Source: JBEBXQ01 sp040391535
GTDB taxonomy: Bacteria; Bacteroidota; Bacteroidia; Cytophagales; Spirosomataceae
Length of the DNA: 55,823 nucleotides
Assembly (NCBI GenBank): GCA_040391535.1
Contig: JBEBXQ010000009.1
Coordinates: 1 to 55,823, forward strand
Reading direction: 5' to 3'
Below, piece after piece: positions 1 through 8,076 of this stretch (positions are counted from its first letter, which is position 1; each line of letters begins with the position of its first letter). Below the pieces are notes generated by a model. The model did not search any database, was not told where the DNA came from, and saw only the letters and a list, made by a program, of their open reading frames with translations. The translations under genes and the position numbers were made by a program.

Positions 1-22
1 GCATCCCTTACCGGATGCTTTT
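1..22 (+). terminator. Hairpin followed by T-run at left window edge
   Basis: GCATCC (1-6) and GGATGC (13-18) form a six-base stem with a six-base loop, followed by TTTT (19-22). It looks like a rho-independent terminator for a rightward gene outside the window. The stem could extend further left beyond the edge, so its full strength cannot be judged. Confidence 0.45.
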
Positions 23-344
23 GTCGTTTTAAACCCGTTCACCCAAAACCGATACCTTCACTAAATTGTTTGAAAAACAGAATGCTGAGAAATAGGAGTG
101 TACACAGGCCCGGTCTTCAAAGCCGGTCTGTTCCGCGTCGCCGGATTTGTGCTCTATCAGATCTCAGTTACCAGGAATGATTTATACTCCGGCTTATGGC
201 ATTATTATAAAACAAAGATCTGAAGAAATATATAACACGAAACAGATAACCAACACCCTGTTATTTTACTGAATTAAGTGTTGCAGAATTGCGGGAGGAT
301 CAGCTTACTTGAAATGTTAAGTCAAGGGAATCATTTGCTGCTGT

Positions 345-377
345 ATAGTACTGACCAGATGATCTGAGAAGTACTAT
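345..377. repeat. Nested inverted repeat
   Basis: ATAGTACT (345-352) pairs with AGTACTAT (370-377). Inside it CAGAT (356-360) pairs with ATCTG (362-366), all centred on base 361, so 13 of 16 positions are symmetric. As RNA it would give a stem with a 3x3 internal loop; as DNA it could be an operator dyad. It lies about 70 bases beyond the end of the leftward sigma factor gene. Confidence 0.5.
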
Positions 378-393
378 CCGTCTCTGAAATTCA

Positions 394-423
394 AAAAGAG
401 CAGACCGGATAGCCTGCTCTTTT
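394..423 (-). terminator. Terminator hairpin of the ECF sigma gene
   Basis: AAAAGAGCAG (394-403) and CTGCTCTTTT (414-423) are perfect reverse complements around a 10-base spacer. The hairpin lies 24 bases beyond the stop codon of the leftward sigma gene and carries an A/T-run on each side, so it could act in both directions. Confidence 0.75.
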
Positions 424-447
424 GAAAACATATCTTAAGAAACCTAC

Positions 448-1029
448 CTATAAGGTAACTTTTTCGATACTCATGTTTCTTTTCAGATTCGTCAGGGCTC
501 CGAAGACCAGATTATAAACTGACTGGATATTTATTTTCATTAATTCAGCAATTTCCTGATTATTCATATCCATATAAAATTTCAGGTATATCGCCTCACG
601 CTGCCTTTTCGGAAGCGTTTCCAGCGCTATATTAAGATGATCATTGGTGAACTGATACTCTTCCTCCGAAATCATATCGTTCTCATGCGACGGCGTATGA
701 ATATGCCAGTATTCCACAGGGACATCTTCATTGCTGGTATTTTTTTGCTGGGTATTAATATACCTTACCAGTTTGCGCTTGATAGACGCCATCAGGTAAA
801 ACCGTACGGAGGTTGTATCTCCTAATGTTTTGCGGTTACGCCATAACTCTACGAATAGGTCATGAATACAGTCCTTAATCAAGGGTTTGTCCACCGTAAA
901 TTGTGAACAGTACTGATACAGGATTTGAACGTAAGATTGGTAAAGTGACGCGTAAGCCGTCTGATCACCTTGTCTGAATTGGTTCCAGTAATTCAGTTCT
1001 TCTTCTTGCTTCAACCGGAATTGTGCCAT
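448..1029 (-). CDS. ECF-type RNA polymerase sigma-70 factor
   Basis: A 193-residue protein with the two-domain layout of extracytoplasmic-function sigma factors. Region 2 spans about residues 25-95 (acidic FVELWRNR segment). Region 4 spans about 135-185, with LPKRQREAIYLKF followed by a helix-turn-helix (NNQEIAELMKI). It would direct RNA polymerase to a small regulon. Unlike the second ECF factor in this window (near 40 kb) it has no FecR anti-sigma gene beside it: the neighbour upstream is adenine deaminase and downstream is non-coding DNA. A promoter (TTTG, 19 bases, TAAATTTG) lies just upstream on the same strand. The family assignment is secure; the regulon is unknown. Confidence 0.9.
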   Translation of the reverse strand: MAQFRLKQEEELNYWNQFRQGDQTAYASLYQSYVQILYQYCSQFTVDKPLIKDCIHDLFVELWRNRKTLGDTTSVRFYLMASIKRKLVRYINTQQKNTSNEDVPVEYWHIHTPSHENDMISEEEYQFTNDHLNIALETLPKRQREAIYLKFYMDMNNQEIAELMKINIQSVYNLVFGALTNLKRNMSIEKVTL

Positions 1030-1070
1030 TATTTGGGGTTAGGAATTTTATGAGTTTAGGATCTTGGAGT

Positions 1071-1101
1071 CAAATTTAAGATTCAAATTGTATCTGTCAA
1101 A
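1071..1101 (-). promoter_or_regulatory. Promoter of the ECF sigma gene
   Basis: Read on the minus strand, TTTG (1101-1098), a 19-base spacer and TAAATTTG (1078-1071) match the Bacteroidota promoter form TTTG-N19-TAnnTTTG. The start codon at 1029 is about 35 bases beyond the expected transcription start. Confidence 0.6.
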
Positions 1102-1130
1102 TATTTTAGAAGAAAAAATTGATTTTTTAT

Positions 1131-1150
1131 AGTAATGCCGAAGCATTACT
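1131..1150 (-). terminator. Hairpin with UUCG tetraloop after adenine deaminase
   Basis: AGTAATGC and GCATTACT form a perfect eight-base stem. Transcribed leftward, the loop is UUCG closed by a C-G pair, an especially stable tetraloop. It lies 23 bases beyond the ade stop codon. No strong U-run follows in the leftward direction, so it may end or protect the transcript rather than act as a textbook terminator. Confidence 0.5.
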
Positions 1151-1173
1151 TGCTTTTAAACGGATTGCTGACA

Positions 1174-2805
1174 TTATTCAAACATAGATATAAAAGAAAA
1201 CTCATGGGTATTAAATAGTCCCAGATCACTGATTTTAAGACTGGGTATTACTAAAAGTGCCATAAATGATAAGGTCATAAAAGGTGATCTGAGTGTACAA
1301 CCCATTTCTCTTTTTACACATTGATCCAGAAATGCATATTGGTTACCTACCTCGTAGCCATCGCCGTCGGTCATGATTCCCCCGATGGGCAGACTGATGC
1401 TATGTATACGGTTTTGAAAGTGTGCCGCCAGTCCCCCTTTGTTACGAATAATTTCATTGGCTGCTTCACTCATACTTTTATCGTCTGTTCCCACAACAAT
1501 GATATTATGTGAATCATGGGCAACTGATGAAGCAATGGCACCACCTTTGATCCCGAATCCTTTGACCAGCGCTACTGATACCGGAGCCTCCCGGTAGCGG
1601 TTGATGACAGCTATTTTTAAAATATCCTTTTCGGTATCGGTTGAAATTATACCTGAATCAGTATCAGGAGACCATACTGTTTCCCGGGTGATCAATTGTC
1701 CGTCTATCGCCTCTATCACTTTGACAGTCGATTTCCCCTCTGGCAGGGATATTTCAAAATCAGAAGGTTGAGTAGGTTTACAGGTAAAATTATTCAGATG
1801 AGGGCTTCTGAGATCAGGAATTTTACTTTCTCCGTTCTCGGCAACCAATACTCCGTTTATATAGGTTTTTTGTATGTTGAAATTTTCGGGATTATCAATT
1901 TCGATAAAATCGGCCTGATCGCCTTCTCTGAGCAGTCCCGTTTTCATCTGATAATGCTCCACCGGATGAACACAAGCTGCTCTGAGTACATCAAAAATAT
2001 CATGACCGAGCTCAAGAGCCCTTTTCACCAGCAGATTAATATGTCCTTTAGCCAGCATATCCGGATGTTTATCATCACTGCAGAACATTAACTTTTCCGG
2101 GAACAGTTTGAAAAGCGGGATCAGGGCGTCGAAATTCCGGGCAGCACATCCCTCCCTGATCAGGATTTTGGCACCATAGCCGATTTTTTCCAGGGCTTCT
2201 TCGTAGGTGAAACACTCATGATCAGTAGAGATCCCAAATGAAATATATTTTTTTGCATCATCACCTCTCAATCCCGGAGCGTGGCCGTCAACAGGCTTAC
2301 GATGTTTTTTTGCATGATTTAGGATTTTGATAAGATCAGGATCTTCCTGTAAGATCCCCGGGAAATTCATCATTTCAGCCAGATAGCCGATTTCGTCTTT
2401 TTGTAAAAGGTAGTCGATATCGTTTGGTGTCAGACGGGCGCCCGATGTCTCAAAATTGGTTGCCGGAACGCAGGAAGGTGCGCCCAGGCAAAATTTAAAT
2501 GGGACTCTTTTACATTCACGAATCATGTATTCGACGCCTTTTATCCCAAGCACATTGGCAATTTCATGCGGATCAGACACACTGCCTATGGTACCATGCA
2601 CCACAGCCATACGGGCAAACTGCGGGGGAGTAAGCATGGAACTTTCTATATGCACGTGAGCATCTATAAAACCAGGCAGAATATAAGGTAAATCCGCGTT
2701 GCTGCCGGCTTTCTTTTCTGAAAAGAAAATATGACCATCCTTTATTTCATAGGCTGTTTCATAAATGGAACTTGTAAACAGATCGATAAGGTTGGCGCGA
2801 TTCAT
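1174..2805 (-). CDS. ade: Adenine deaminase
   Basis: A 543-residue member of the AdeC branch of the amidohydrolase superfamily, which converts adenine to hypoxanthine and ammonia for purine salvage. The metal site starts with the HVH pair (His50, His52) in GFIDAHVHIESS. The family-typical SDPHEIANVLG follows, then DGHAPG, and CSDDKHPD carries the late catalytic Asp. The C-terminal adenine-deaminase domain includes HDSHNIIVVG. Length agrees with the family. It is transcribed alone, leftward, and diverges from the fucose-type operon; the start is the ATG at 2805. The gene sits between a sigma factor and a sugar operon with no obvious functional tie to either. Confidence 0.95.
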   Translation of the reverse strand: MNRANLIDLFTSSIYETAYEIKDGHIFFSEKKAGSNADLPYILPGFIDAHVHIESSMLTPPQFARMAVVHGTIGSVSDPHEIANVLGIKGVEYMIRECKRVPFKFCLGAPSCVPATNFETSGARLTPNDIDYLLQKDEIGYLAEMMNFPGILQEDPDLIKILNHAKKHRKPVDGHAPGLRGDDAKKYISFGISTDHECFTYEEALEKIGYGAKILIREGCAARNFDALIPLFKLFPEKLMFCSDDKHPDMLAKGHINLLVKRALELGHDIFDVLRAACVHPVEHYQMKTGLLREGDQADFIEIDNPENFNIQKTYINGVLVAENGESKIPDLRSPHLNNFTCKPTQPSDFEISLPEGKSTVKVIEAIDGQLITRETVWSPDTDSGIISTDTEKDILKIAVINRYREAPVSVALVKGFGIKGGAIASSVAHDSHNIIVVGTDDKSMSEAANEIIRNKGGLAAHFQNRIHSISLPIGGIMTDGDGYEVGNQYAFLDQCVKREMGCTLRSPFMTLSFMALLVIPSLKISDLGLFNTHEFSFISMFE

Positions 2806-2858
2806 GATTTATTTTTATTTAATAATAAGTGAGGCTGTTTAACAAAGTACTAATTTCC

Positions 2859-2888
2859 TTTGGTCGATCAAAATCTCTTATAAATTTG
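2859..2888 (+). promoter_or_regulatory. Promoter of the fucose-type operon
   Basis: TTTG (2859-2862), an 18-base spacer and TAAATTTG (2881-2888) match the Bacteroidota housekeeping promoter. The predicted transcript would start near 2894, about 23 bases before the SDR start codon. No clear operator palindrome is visible between them. Confidence 0.6.
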
Positions 2889-2916
2889 TGTCTTATAAAA
2901 TTAGAATTTTAAAATT

Positions 2917-3690
2917 ATGTTTAAACTGAATAATAAGGTTGCTTTGGTGACCGGTGGTGCAAGTGGGATTGGTCTTGCTATTTCAAGGACTTTTGCTGAA
3001 CAGGGAGCTTACGTCCATATTCTTGAAATTAATGAGAACGAAGCAATCAGTGCGGCAGAAGAAATCAAAAGAAACGGAGGACAGGCTGAAGCTCATTTAC
3101 TGGATGTGTCGAAACAAAATGATGTAACAGCCCTAATTGCTGAAATTGCTGCTCAGCACAGGATTGATATTCTGGTTAATAATGCCGGAATTTCCCATAT
3201 AGGAAAAGTGCACACCACTTCCGAAACCGATTTTGACCGTTTACTTACTGTCAATGTAAAAGGACCTTATAATATGCTTCATGCCGTTATCCCGCATTTC
3301 CTGGAACATGGCGGCGGCGTTATTCTGAATATGGCCTCTATTGCGGCTACAGTGGGACTGGCCGACCGCTTCGCCTATTCCACGACCAAAGGAGCTGTGT
3401 ATACAATGACCATTTCCGTAGCCCGTGATTATGTTGCTGATAATATCCGCTGTAACAGCATTTCACCTGCACGTGTTCATACACCGTTTGTTGACGGCTA
3501 TCTGGCGAAGAATTACCCCGGAAGAGAAGAAGAGATGTTTAAGCAGTTATCAGCAACACAGCCGATCGGGAGGATGGCCAAACCCGAAGAAATAGGAGCA
3601 CTGGCTTTGTATCTGTGTTCAGATGAAGCGTCTTTCATTACAGGAAGCAATTATTTAATTGACGCAGGTTTTTCCAATCTTAAAGTGTAA
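2917..3690 (+). CDS. SDR-family sugar (acid) dehydrogenase, probably L-fucose pathway
   Basis: A 257-residue short-chain dehydrogenase/reductase. The Rossmann motif TGGASGIG is at residues 12-19, NNAG follows, the catalytic Ser is near 141, and the YxxxK pair is Tyr154/Lys158. The C-terminal TGSNYLIDAG is typical of classical SDRs. The aspartate/glutamate-rich end of strand 2 (LEINENE) suggests NAD rather than NADP. It is the first gene of a run with a fuconolactonase-like hydrolase and a FucP-type permease, so the likely substrate is L-fucose or 2-keto-3-deoxy-L-fuconate; sequence alone does not separate these. Four bases lie between its stop codon and the next start codon, suggesting coupled translation. 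Confidence 0.8.
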   Translation: MFKLNNKVALVTGGASGIGLAISRTFAEQGAYVHILEINENEAISAAEEIKRNGGQAEAHLLDVSKQNDVTALIAEIAAQHRIDILVNNAGISHIGKVHTTSETDFDRLLTVNVKGPYNMLHAVIPHFLEHGGGVILNMASIAATVGLADRFAYSTTKGAVYTMTISVARDYVADNIRCNSISPARVHTPFVDGYLAKNYPGREEEMFKQLSATQPIGRMAKPEEIGALALYLCSDEASFITGSNYLIDAGFSNLKV

Positions 3691-3694
3691 CACA

Positions 3695-4522
3695 ATGGTC
3701 ATTGATGCACACCAGCATTTCTGGGTATATGATCCGGTCAGAGATGCCTGGATTACGGAAGATATGGCTGCCATACGTCGTAATTTTTTCCCGGAACACC
3801 TGAAACCTGTTCTGAAGGAGAATGGGATCGAAGGTTGTGTAGCCGTTCAGGCAGCTCAAAGTGAATCTGAAACGGAATTTCTGCTACAGCTTGCTGAAGC
3901 CAATGATTTTGTCAAAGGTGTGGTCGGATGGGTGGATTTCCGGAATGATAACCTTTATGATCGTCTTGATTTCTATTCCCAGTATGAAAAATTGCGTGGT
4001 TTCAGACATATCGTTCAGGCCGAAAGTGATGATTTTCTGAAACGTCCGGATTTTATAAGGGGGGTGAAGGAACTCAGGGCATTTGATTATACCTATGATA
4101 TTCTGGTTTATCCGACGCAACTCGATGCGGCTTTGTTTTTTATCAGACAAATGCCCGAAATTAAATTTGTTGTCGACCACCTGGCAAAACCTTATATCAA
4201 AAGCGGACACATAGAAGAATGGGCACGGGATATGAAATCACTGGCGCAGTTCCCGAATGTTTACTGTAAAATTTCAGGTATGGTTACGGAGGCCGACTGG
4301 AAAGCATGGAAGCAGGAAGACTTTACACCCTATCTGGATGTCATTTTTGAAGCATTTGGCAGTAACCGCCTCATGTATGGGTCCGATTGGCCCGTTTGCC
4401 TGGTCGCCGGGGATTATGCCAGCCAGAAATCAATTCTGGATAATTACCTGAGTTCATTTCCGGAAACGGAAAAAGCGAAGATAATGGGAGAAAATGCCAC
4501 CCGGTTTTACAGCCTTTCATAA
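3695..4522 (+). CDS. Amidohydrolase, probable L-fucono-1,5-lactonase
   Basis: A 275-residue TIM-barrel amidohydrolase of the Amidohydro_2 family. IDAHQHFW at the N-terminus gives the HxH-like metal motif, VDHLAKP lies mid-protein, and YGSDWPV near the C-terminus carries the catalytic Asp. This family includes L-rhamnono- and L-fuconolactonases that open the lactone made by the sugar dehydrogenase. I chose the ATG at 3695 because the metal motif normally starts the protein; an in-frame ATG at 3659 lies inside the SDR gene. Neighbours (SDR upstream, FucP downstream) favour L-fuconolactone as substrate. Confidence 0.8.
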   Translation: MVIDAHQHFWVYDPVRDAWITEDMAAIRRNFFPEHLKPVLKENGIEGCVAVQAAQSESETEFLLQLAEANDFVKGVVGWVDFRNDNLYDRLDFYSQYEKLRGFRHIVQAESDDFLKRPDFIRGVKELRAFDYTYDILVYPTQLDAALFFIRQMPEIKFVVDHLAKPYIKSGHIEEWARDMKSLAQFPNVYCKISGMVTEADWKAWKQEDFTPYLDVIFEAFGSNRLMYGSDWPVCLVAGDYASQKSILDNYLSSFPETEKAKIMGENATRFYSLS

Positions 4523-4697
4523 AGCTTAAAAATTTATCGGATAGGTAAGGTATGCTTCTTTTCGGCTGAAAACCGATTACGTTTTCCGCGAACAGACCTT
4601 GTGTATGCCTTCGACCGGAAACAACTCAAAATAGTAAAGAAGTAAACCAGCCCGTAAAACATAGTACTTTCTGTTTCATTCATAAATTAAAAAAAGT

Positions 4698-6059
4698 ATG
4701 GCATCTATTCCAGGAAACTCTGACCTGCCTTTAAAGAAAATAATCTCCGATAACCGCGGGTATACACTACCCTTTGTACTGGTAACCAGTTTGTTTTTTT
4801 TATGGGGGCTAGCCAATTCGCTGAACGGAACCCTTATCAAACATTTCCAGACGGCACTCGATCTGAACCGTGGACAGGCCGGGTTTGTAGATTCTGCTTT
4901 TTATATCGGGTATTTCGTCATGGCTATTCCTGCCGGAATGTTCATGGAAAAATACGGGTTTAAAAAGGGAATCCTGACCGGATTGGTACTTTATGCAATA
5001 GGTGCCATATTCTTTTTCCCGGCAGCAGATTACCGCTCTTATAGTTTCTTCCTTTTTGCCCTGTTTACCATTGCGTGTGGTCTGGCTTTTCTGGAAACCG
5101 CCGGAAATCCTTATGTAACCATTTTGGGAGATCCTGCCAAAGCTGAGCACCGGATTAATTTTGCCCAGTCTTTTAACGGTTTGAGTATCATTCTTGGACC
5201 TCTTATTGGCGGACTGTTTATTTTTTCCAATGACTCTTATACAAATGAGCAGCTGAATGCCATGCCCTTTGCGGAAGCAGAAGCCATCCGAATCCATGAG
5301 GCCGAATCGGTGCAAATGCCCTATTTGTGGATAGCAGCAGCGGTAATTCTGGTAGCCGTACTCTTTGCTTTGACCCGAATGCCTGAACCGGAAACAGAAT
5401 CAGATGGTAAAGGAAAAAGCGCGGGAAGCATCTGGTCGCTCCTTAGAAAACCTCATTTATCACTGGGTGTTCTGGCTCAGTTTTTCTATGTCGGAGCACA
5501 GGCATCGCTGTGGGGCTATTTTGTTGATTATAAAATGGCAATTGCTCCCGAAGATAATCTGGCGGTGGCCATTGGCTTTGGTGAATTAATGGCTACATTG
5601 ACCGGCAACAGCACAGATTTGTCGCCTGTACAGATCGCCAGTTTTCATGCCTCTTTTGCGTTAGTTATTTTTATGGTTGGACGTTTTATAGGAACTGCTT
5701 TGTTAAACCGCTTTAAATCACAGGACCTGCTGGCAGTATATGCGTTATTATCATCTTTATTGCTGGGCCTGGCAATGGTAACAGAAGGATTATCAGCCAT
5801 TATTTGTATAATGGCCGTTTACTTTTTCATGTCTATTATGTTTCCGACCATTTTTGCATTAGCCACTAAAAAACTGGGCAGTCAGATGAAAATGGGAGCT
5901 TCACTGGTGGTAATGGCTATTGTAGGAGGGGCTGTTGTTGCACCATCTACCGGTTATCTTTCAAAAATTGATATGCAGGTTTCGCTGCTGATTCCTATCG
6001 CTTGTTTTTTATTTGTGTTCTATTATGCGGTTTCAGGTTATAAAATAAAAGAACTATGA
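4698..6059 (+). CDS. fucP: L-fucose:H+ symporter-type MFS permease
   Basis: A 453-residue major facilitator protein with about 12 hydrophobic segments, of the FucP/glucose-galactose porter subfamily. Recognisable features are FFLWGLANSLNGTLI in helix 1, the EKYGFKKGI loop after helix 2, and LAFLETAGNPY with its acidic residue in the middle of the first half. It would import L-fucose or a related sugar across the inner membrane with protons. A 175-base gap separates it from the lactonase gene, and only one base separates its stop codon from the mutarotase start. The subfamily also carries other hexoses, so fucose is inferred from the neighbours. Confidence 0.88.
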   Translation: MASIPGNSDLPLKKIISDNRGYTLPFVLVTSLFFLWGLANSLNGTLIKHFQTALDLNRGQAGFVDSAFYIGYFVMAIPAGMFMEKYGFKKGILTGLVLYAIGAIFFFPAADYRSYSFFLFALFTIACGLAFLETAGNPYVTILGDPAKAEHRINFAQSFNGLSIILGPLIGGLFIFSNDSYTNEQLNAMPFAEAEAIRIHEAESVQMPYLWIAAAVILVAVLFALTRMPEPETESDGKGKSAGSIWSLLRKPHLSLGVLAQFFYVGAQASLWGYFVDYKMAIAPEDNLAVAIGFGELMATLTGNSTDLSPVQIASFHASFALVIFMVGRFIGTALLNRFKSQDLLAVYALLSSLLLGLAMVTEGLSAIICIMAVYFFMSIMFPTIFALATKKLGSQMKMGASLVVMAIVGGAVVAPSTGYLSKIDMQVSLLIPIACFLFVFYYAVSGYKIKEL

Positions 6060-6060
6060 A

Positions 6061-6408
6061 ATGAAGAAATACTGTTTTGCACTTGATCTGAAAGATGATC
6101 CTGATCTGATAGCAGAGTATGAAGCCATTCACCAAAGAATATGGCCGGAGATTGAAGAAAGTATGTTTCAGTCGGGTATTACGCAAATGGAGATCTACCG
6201 CGCCGGTGACAGGATGTTTATGATTATGGAAGTAACTGACGATTTTTCTTTCGAAAAGAAAACAGAAGCCGATCTGGCAAACCCGGTTGTTCAGAAATGG
6301 GAAGCTTACATGTGGAGCTTTCAGAAATCGCTTCCTTTTGCAGTAAAGGATGAAAAATGGGTAATGATGAATAAAATATTTGATTTGAAGGAAAGTACAG
6401 GATTGTGA
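6061..6408 (+). CDS. RhaM-family sugar mutarotase (L-rhamnose/L-fucose type)
   Basis: A 115-residue protein of the L-rhamnose mutarotase (DUF718) family, which interconverts sugar anomers. Tyr20 and His24 in EYEAIHQRIWPEI match the active-site Tyr and His of E. coli RhaM; the EIYRAGDRMFMI strand and the YMW segment near residue 79 also fit. It starts one base after fucP and its stop codon overlaps the GTG start of the next gene. In this context the substrate is more likely the sugar brought in by FucP (L-fucose) than L-rhamnose, because no rhamnose isomerase or kinase is present. Confidence 0.85.
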   Translation: MKKYCFALDLKDDPDLIAEYEAIHQRIWPEIEESMFQSGITQMEIYRAGDRMFMIMEVTDDFSFEKKTEADLANPVVQKWEAYMWSFQKSLPFAVKDEKWVMMNKIFDLKESTGL

Positions 6409-7235
6409 AACGGAGTGTAAGATTAATTTTGAGGAATATTTGTATTATCCTCTTTTCCATTTTTCTTTTTTATGGAAAAGTGAACGGGATTCCTCCGTTA
6501 AAAACACTGGAGTTAAAAATAATGAGTTTTAATATCCAGTATGGTAATGATTACTGGGGAGAATCCAATTTAAGGACAGTTCTTAAAATTATTGAAGAAG
6601 AAAAGCCTCACCTTATTGCCTTCCAGGCCGTGGACAGCCTGGTGATTAACGGACAGGTGCGGCACAGGCTGAGACAGCTGGCTTTACAAACGGGTATGTA
6701 TTATGCCTACGGGGCAGCAGAGGAAATTCAGAATGGAACACAGGGTGTAGGAATACTTTCTCGTTTCCCGCTAACCCAGGTTCAGCAGTTTCATCTGCCC
6801 GATTCGCCTTCTGCCACCCAAAGTAACCCGACGGTTTCGCCGAGGGTATTACTTTGTGGCTTTGTAGAATATGCACTCGGAAAAGGCTTAAGGTTTTGCT
6901 GCTCACGTATTGAATATGCAGCCGGTGTTGAAAGAGCCATTCAGGCAGCTTTTATAAACGGACTGCTTAATGAAAGTATTCAGCCGGTGATTCTGGGAGT
7001 AGATCTGGGAGCAAGACCTGCAGAGCAACCCTATACCTCCTTCCGGAAAAAATGGGTGGATACCGGAAAAGGCTCCACGCTGTCTACGTGGACAGAAGGT
7101 ACACCGGGCGATAGGTTTGATTATATTTTTGTACTTGAAAATATAAGAATGAGGGTCAAAAATTATAAGGTGATCAGAAGATTCCCGGAAGCTTCAGATC
7201 ATTTCCCAATAGTAGCCACTATAGAACTGTGGTAG
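6405..7235 (+). CDS. Endonuclease/exonuclease/phosphatase-fold protein, likely exported, degenerate active site
   Basis: A 276-residue protein with an N-terminal hydrophobic segment (about residues 7-25), so secreted or membrane-anchored. The fold is recognised by MSFNIQYGND, RFDYIFV and the final SDHFPIVATI. Three usual catalytic positions differ: the metal-binding Glu of the LQEVD motif is Ala (FQAVD), the THLD motif reads SRIEY, and the GDFN motif reads GVDLGARP. It may be an inactive or repurposed member. The GTG start at 6405 overlaps the mutarotase stop by four bases, so translation is probably coupled. No function is assigned. Confidence 0.7.
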   Translation: MKRSVRLILRNICIILFSIFLFYGKVNGIPPLKTLELKIMSFNIQYGNDYWGESNLRTVLKIIEEEKPHLIAFQAVDSLVINGQVRHRLRQLALQTGMYYAYGAAEEIQNGTQGVGILSRFPLTQVQQFHLPDSPSATQSNPTVSPRVLLCGFVEYALGKGLRFCCSRIEYAAGVERAIQAAFINGLLNESIQPVILGVDLGARPAEQPYTSFRKKWVDTGKGSTLSTWTEGTPGDRFDYIFVLENIRMRVKNYKVIRRFPEASDHFPIVATIELW

Positions 7236-7278
7236 TTAGTATCGGTTTTTTTAAAGGACATATTAAATAGAAATTGCT

Positions 7279-8019
7279 TTGAAAGTTGGCTTATTTATCC
7301 CTTGTTACGTCGACCAGTTCTATCCGCAGGTGGGTGTAGCAACATTGGAATTATTGGAGAAATATGGCTGTACAGTCGGGTTTCCCCTGAATCAGACCTG
7401 TTGCGGACAACCGATGGCCAACTCGGGTTTCGAACATATGGCCCAATCCTGCAATGAATTGTTTACGGATAATTTTGAAGGTTATGATTATATCGTTTGT
7501 CCTTCCGGGAGTTGTACCTTACATATAAAGGATCATCTGCACAGCGGGAAAAAAGAAGATTCAGCAAAGCATATCAAAAGCCGTATTTACGAACTGGTTG
7601 AGTTTTTGACAGATGTACTGAAAGTCGATAACCTCAACGCCAGCTTCCCGCACAGAGTGGGTATGCATCAGAGCTGTCACGGCCAGCGGGGGCTGCATCT
7701 TTCGCAGATGTCAGAGCTTAATGCTCCGTGGTTTTCAAAACCACATCATCTGTTGGAAAAAGTAAAAGGGCTTGAGCTTGTTGAACTTGACCGAAAAGAC
7801 GAGTGCTGTGGATTTGGTGGTACTTTCTGCGTCAGTGAAGAAGCGGTTTCAGTGAAAATGGGAAAAGACAGGGTGGCTGATCATGAGCAACACAACGTGG
7901 AATATATAACCGGAGGAGATATGAGTTGTCTGATGCATATGGCCGGTATCCTGAACCGGAAAGGTTCTAAAGTGAAGGTAATTCATATCGCTGAAATTTT
8001 GAATCATTCAGGCATTTAG
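7279..8019 (+). CDS. lutA: L-lactate dehydrogenase complex, (Fe-S)-binding subunit LutA
   Basis: A 246-residue protein of the LutA/YkgE family with two CCG domains: Cys41-Cys42-Gly43 (TCCGQP) and Cys176-Cys177-Gly178 (ECCGFGG). With LutB and LutC it forms the cytoplasmic iron-sulfur enzyme that oxidises L-lactate to pyruvate. The start is a TTG at 7279; it is preferred because MKVGLFIPCYVD is how family members begin. The gene follows the sugar genes on the same strand with a 43-base gap and leads into lutB and lutC. The TTG may keep expression low relative to its neighbours. Confidence 0.9.
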   Translation: MKVGLFIPCYVDQFYPQVGVATLELLEKYGCTVGFPLNQTCCGQPMANSGFEHMAQSCNELFTDNFEGYDYIVCPSGSCTLHIKDHLHSGKKEDSAKHIKSRIYELVEFLTDVLKVDNLNASFPHRVGMHQSCHGQRGLHLSQMSELNAPWFSKPHHLLEKVKGLELVELDRKDECCGFGGTFCVSEEAVSVKMGKDRVADHEQHNVEYITGGDMSCLMHMAGILNRKGSKVKVIHIAEILNHSGI

Positions 8020-8076
8020 TGTTTAGGAGTTTACAGGTCGCTAAATGAAAGTAGCGGAAAGAAGTTAAAAGAAATC

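Larger units (their letters stand above)
23..447. other. Non-coding stretch downstream of the ECF sigma gene
   Basis: No convincing reading frame is visible on either strand. The only structure I see is at its right end: an imperfect 33-base palindrome (345-377) and a 10-bp terminator-like hairpin (394-423), listed separately. The remainder shows no recognisable RNA gene or repeat. Confidence 0.5.

Noticed and set aside
6061..6408. Calling the mutarotase a rhamnose-pathway gene
   Set aside because: Family members act on several 6-deoxy sugars, and no rhamnose isomerase, kinase or aldolase is present; the FucP context favours L-fucose.
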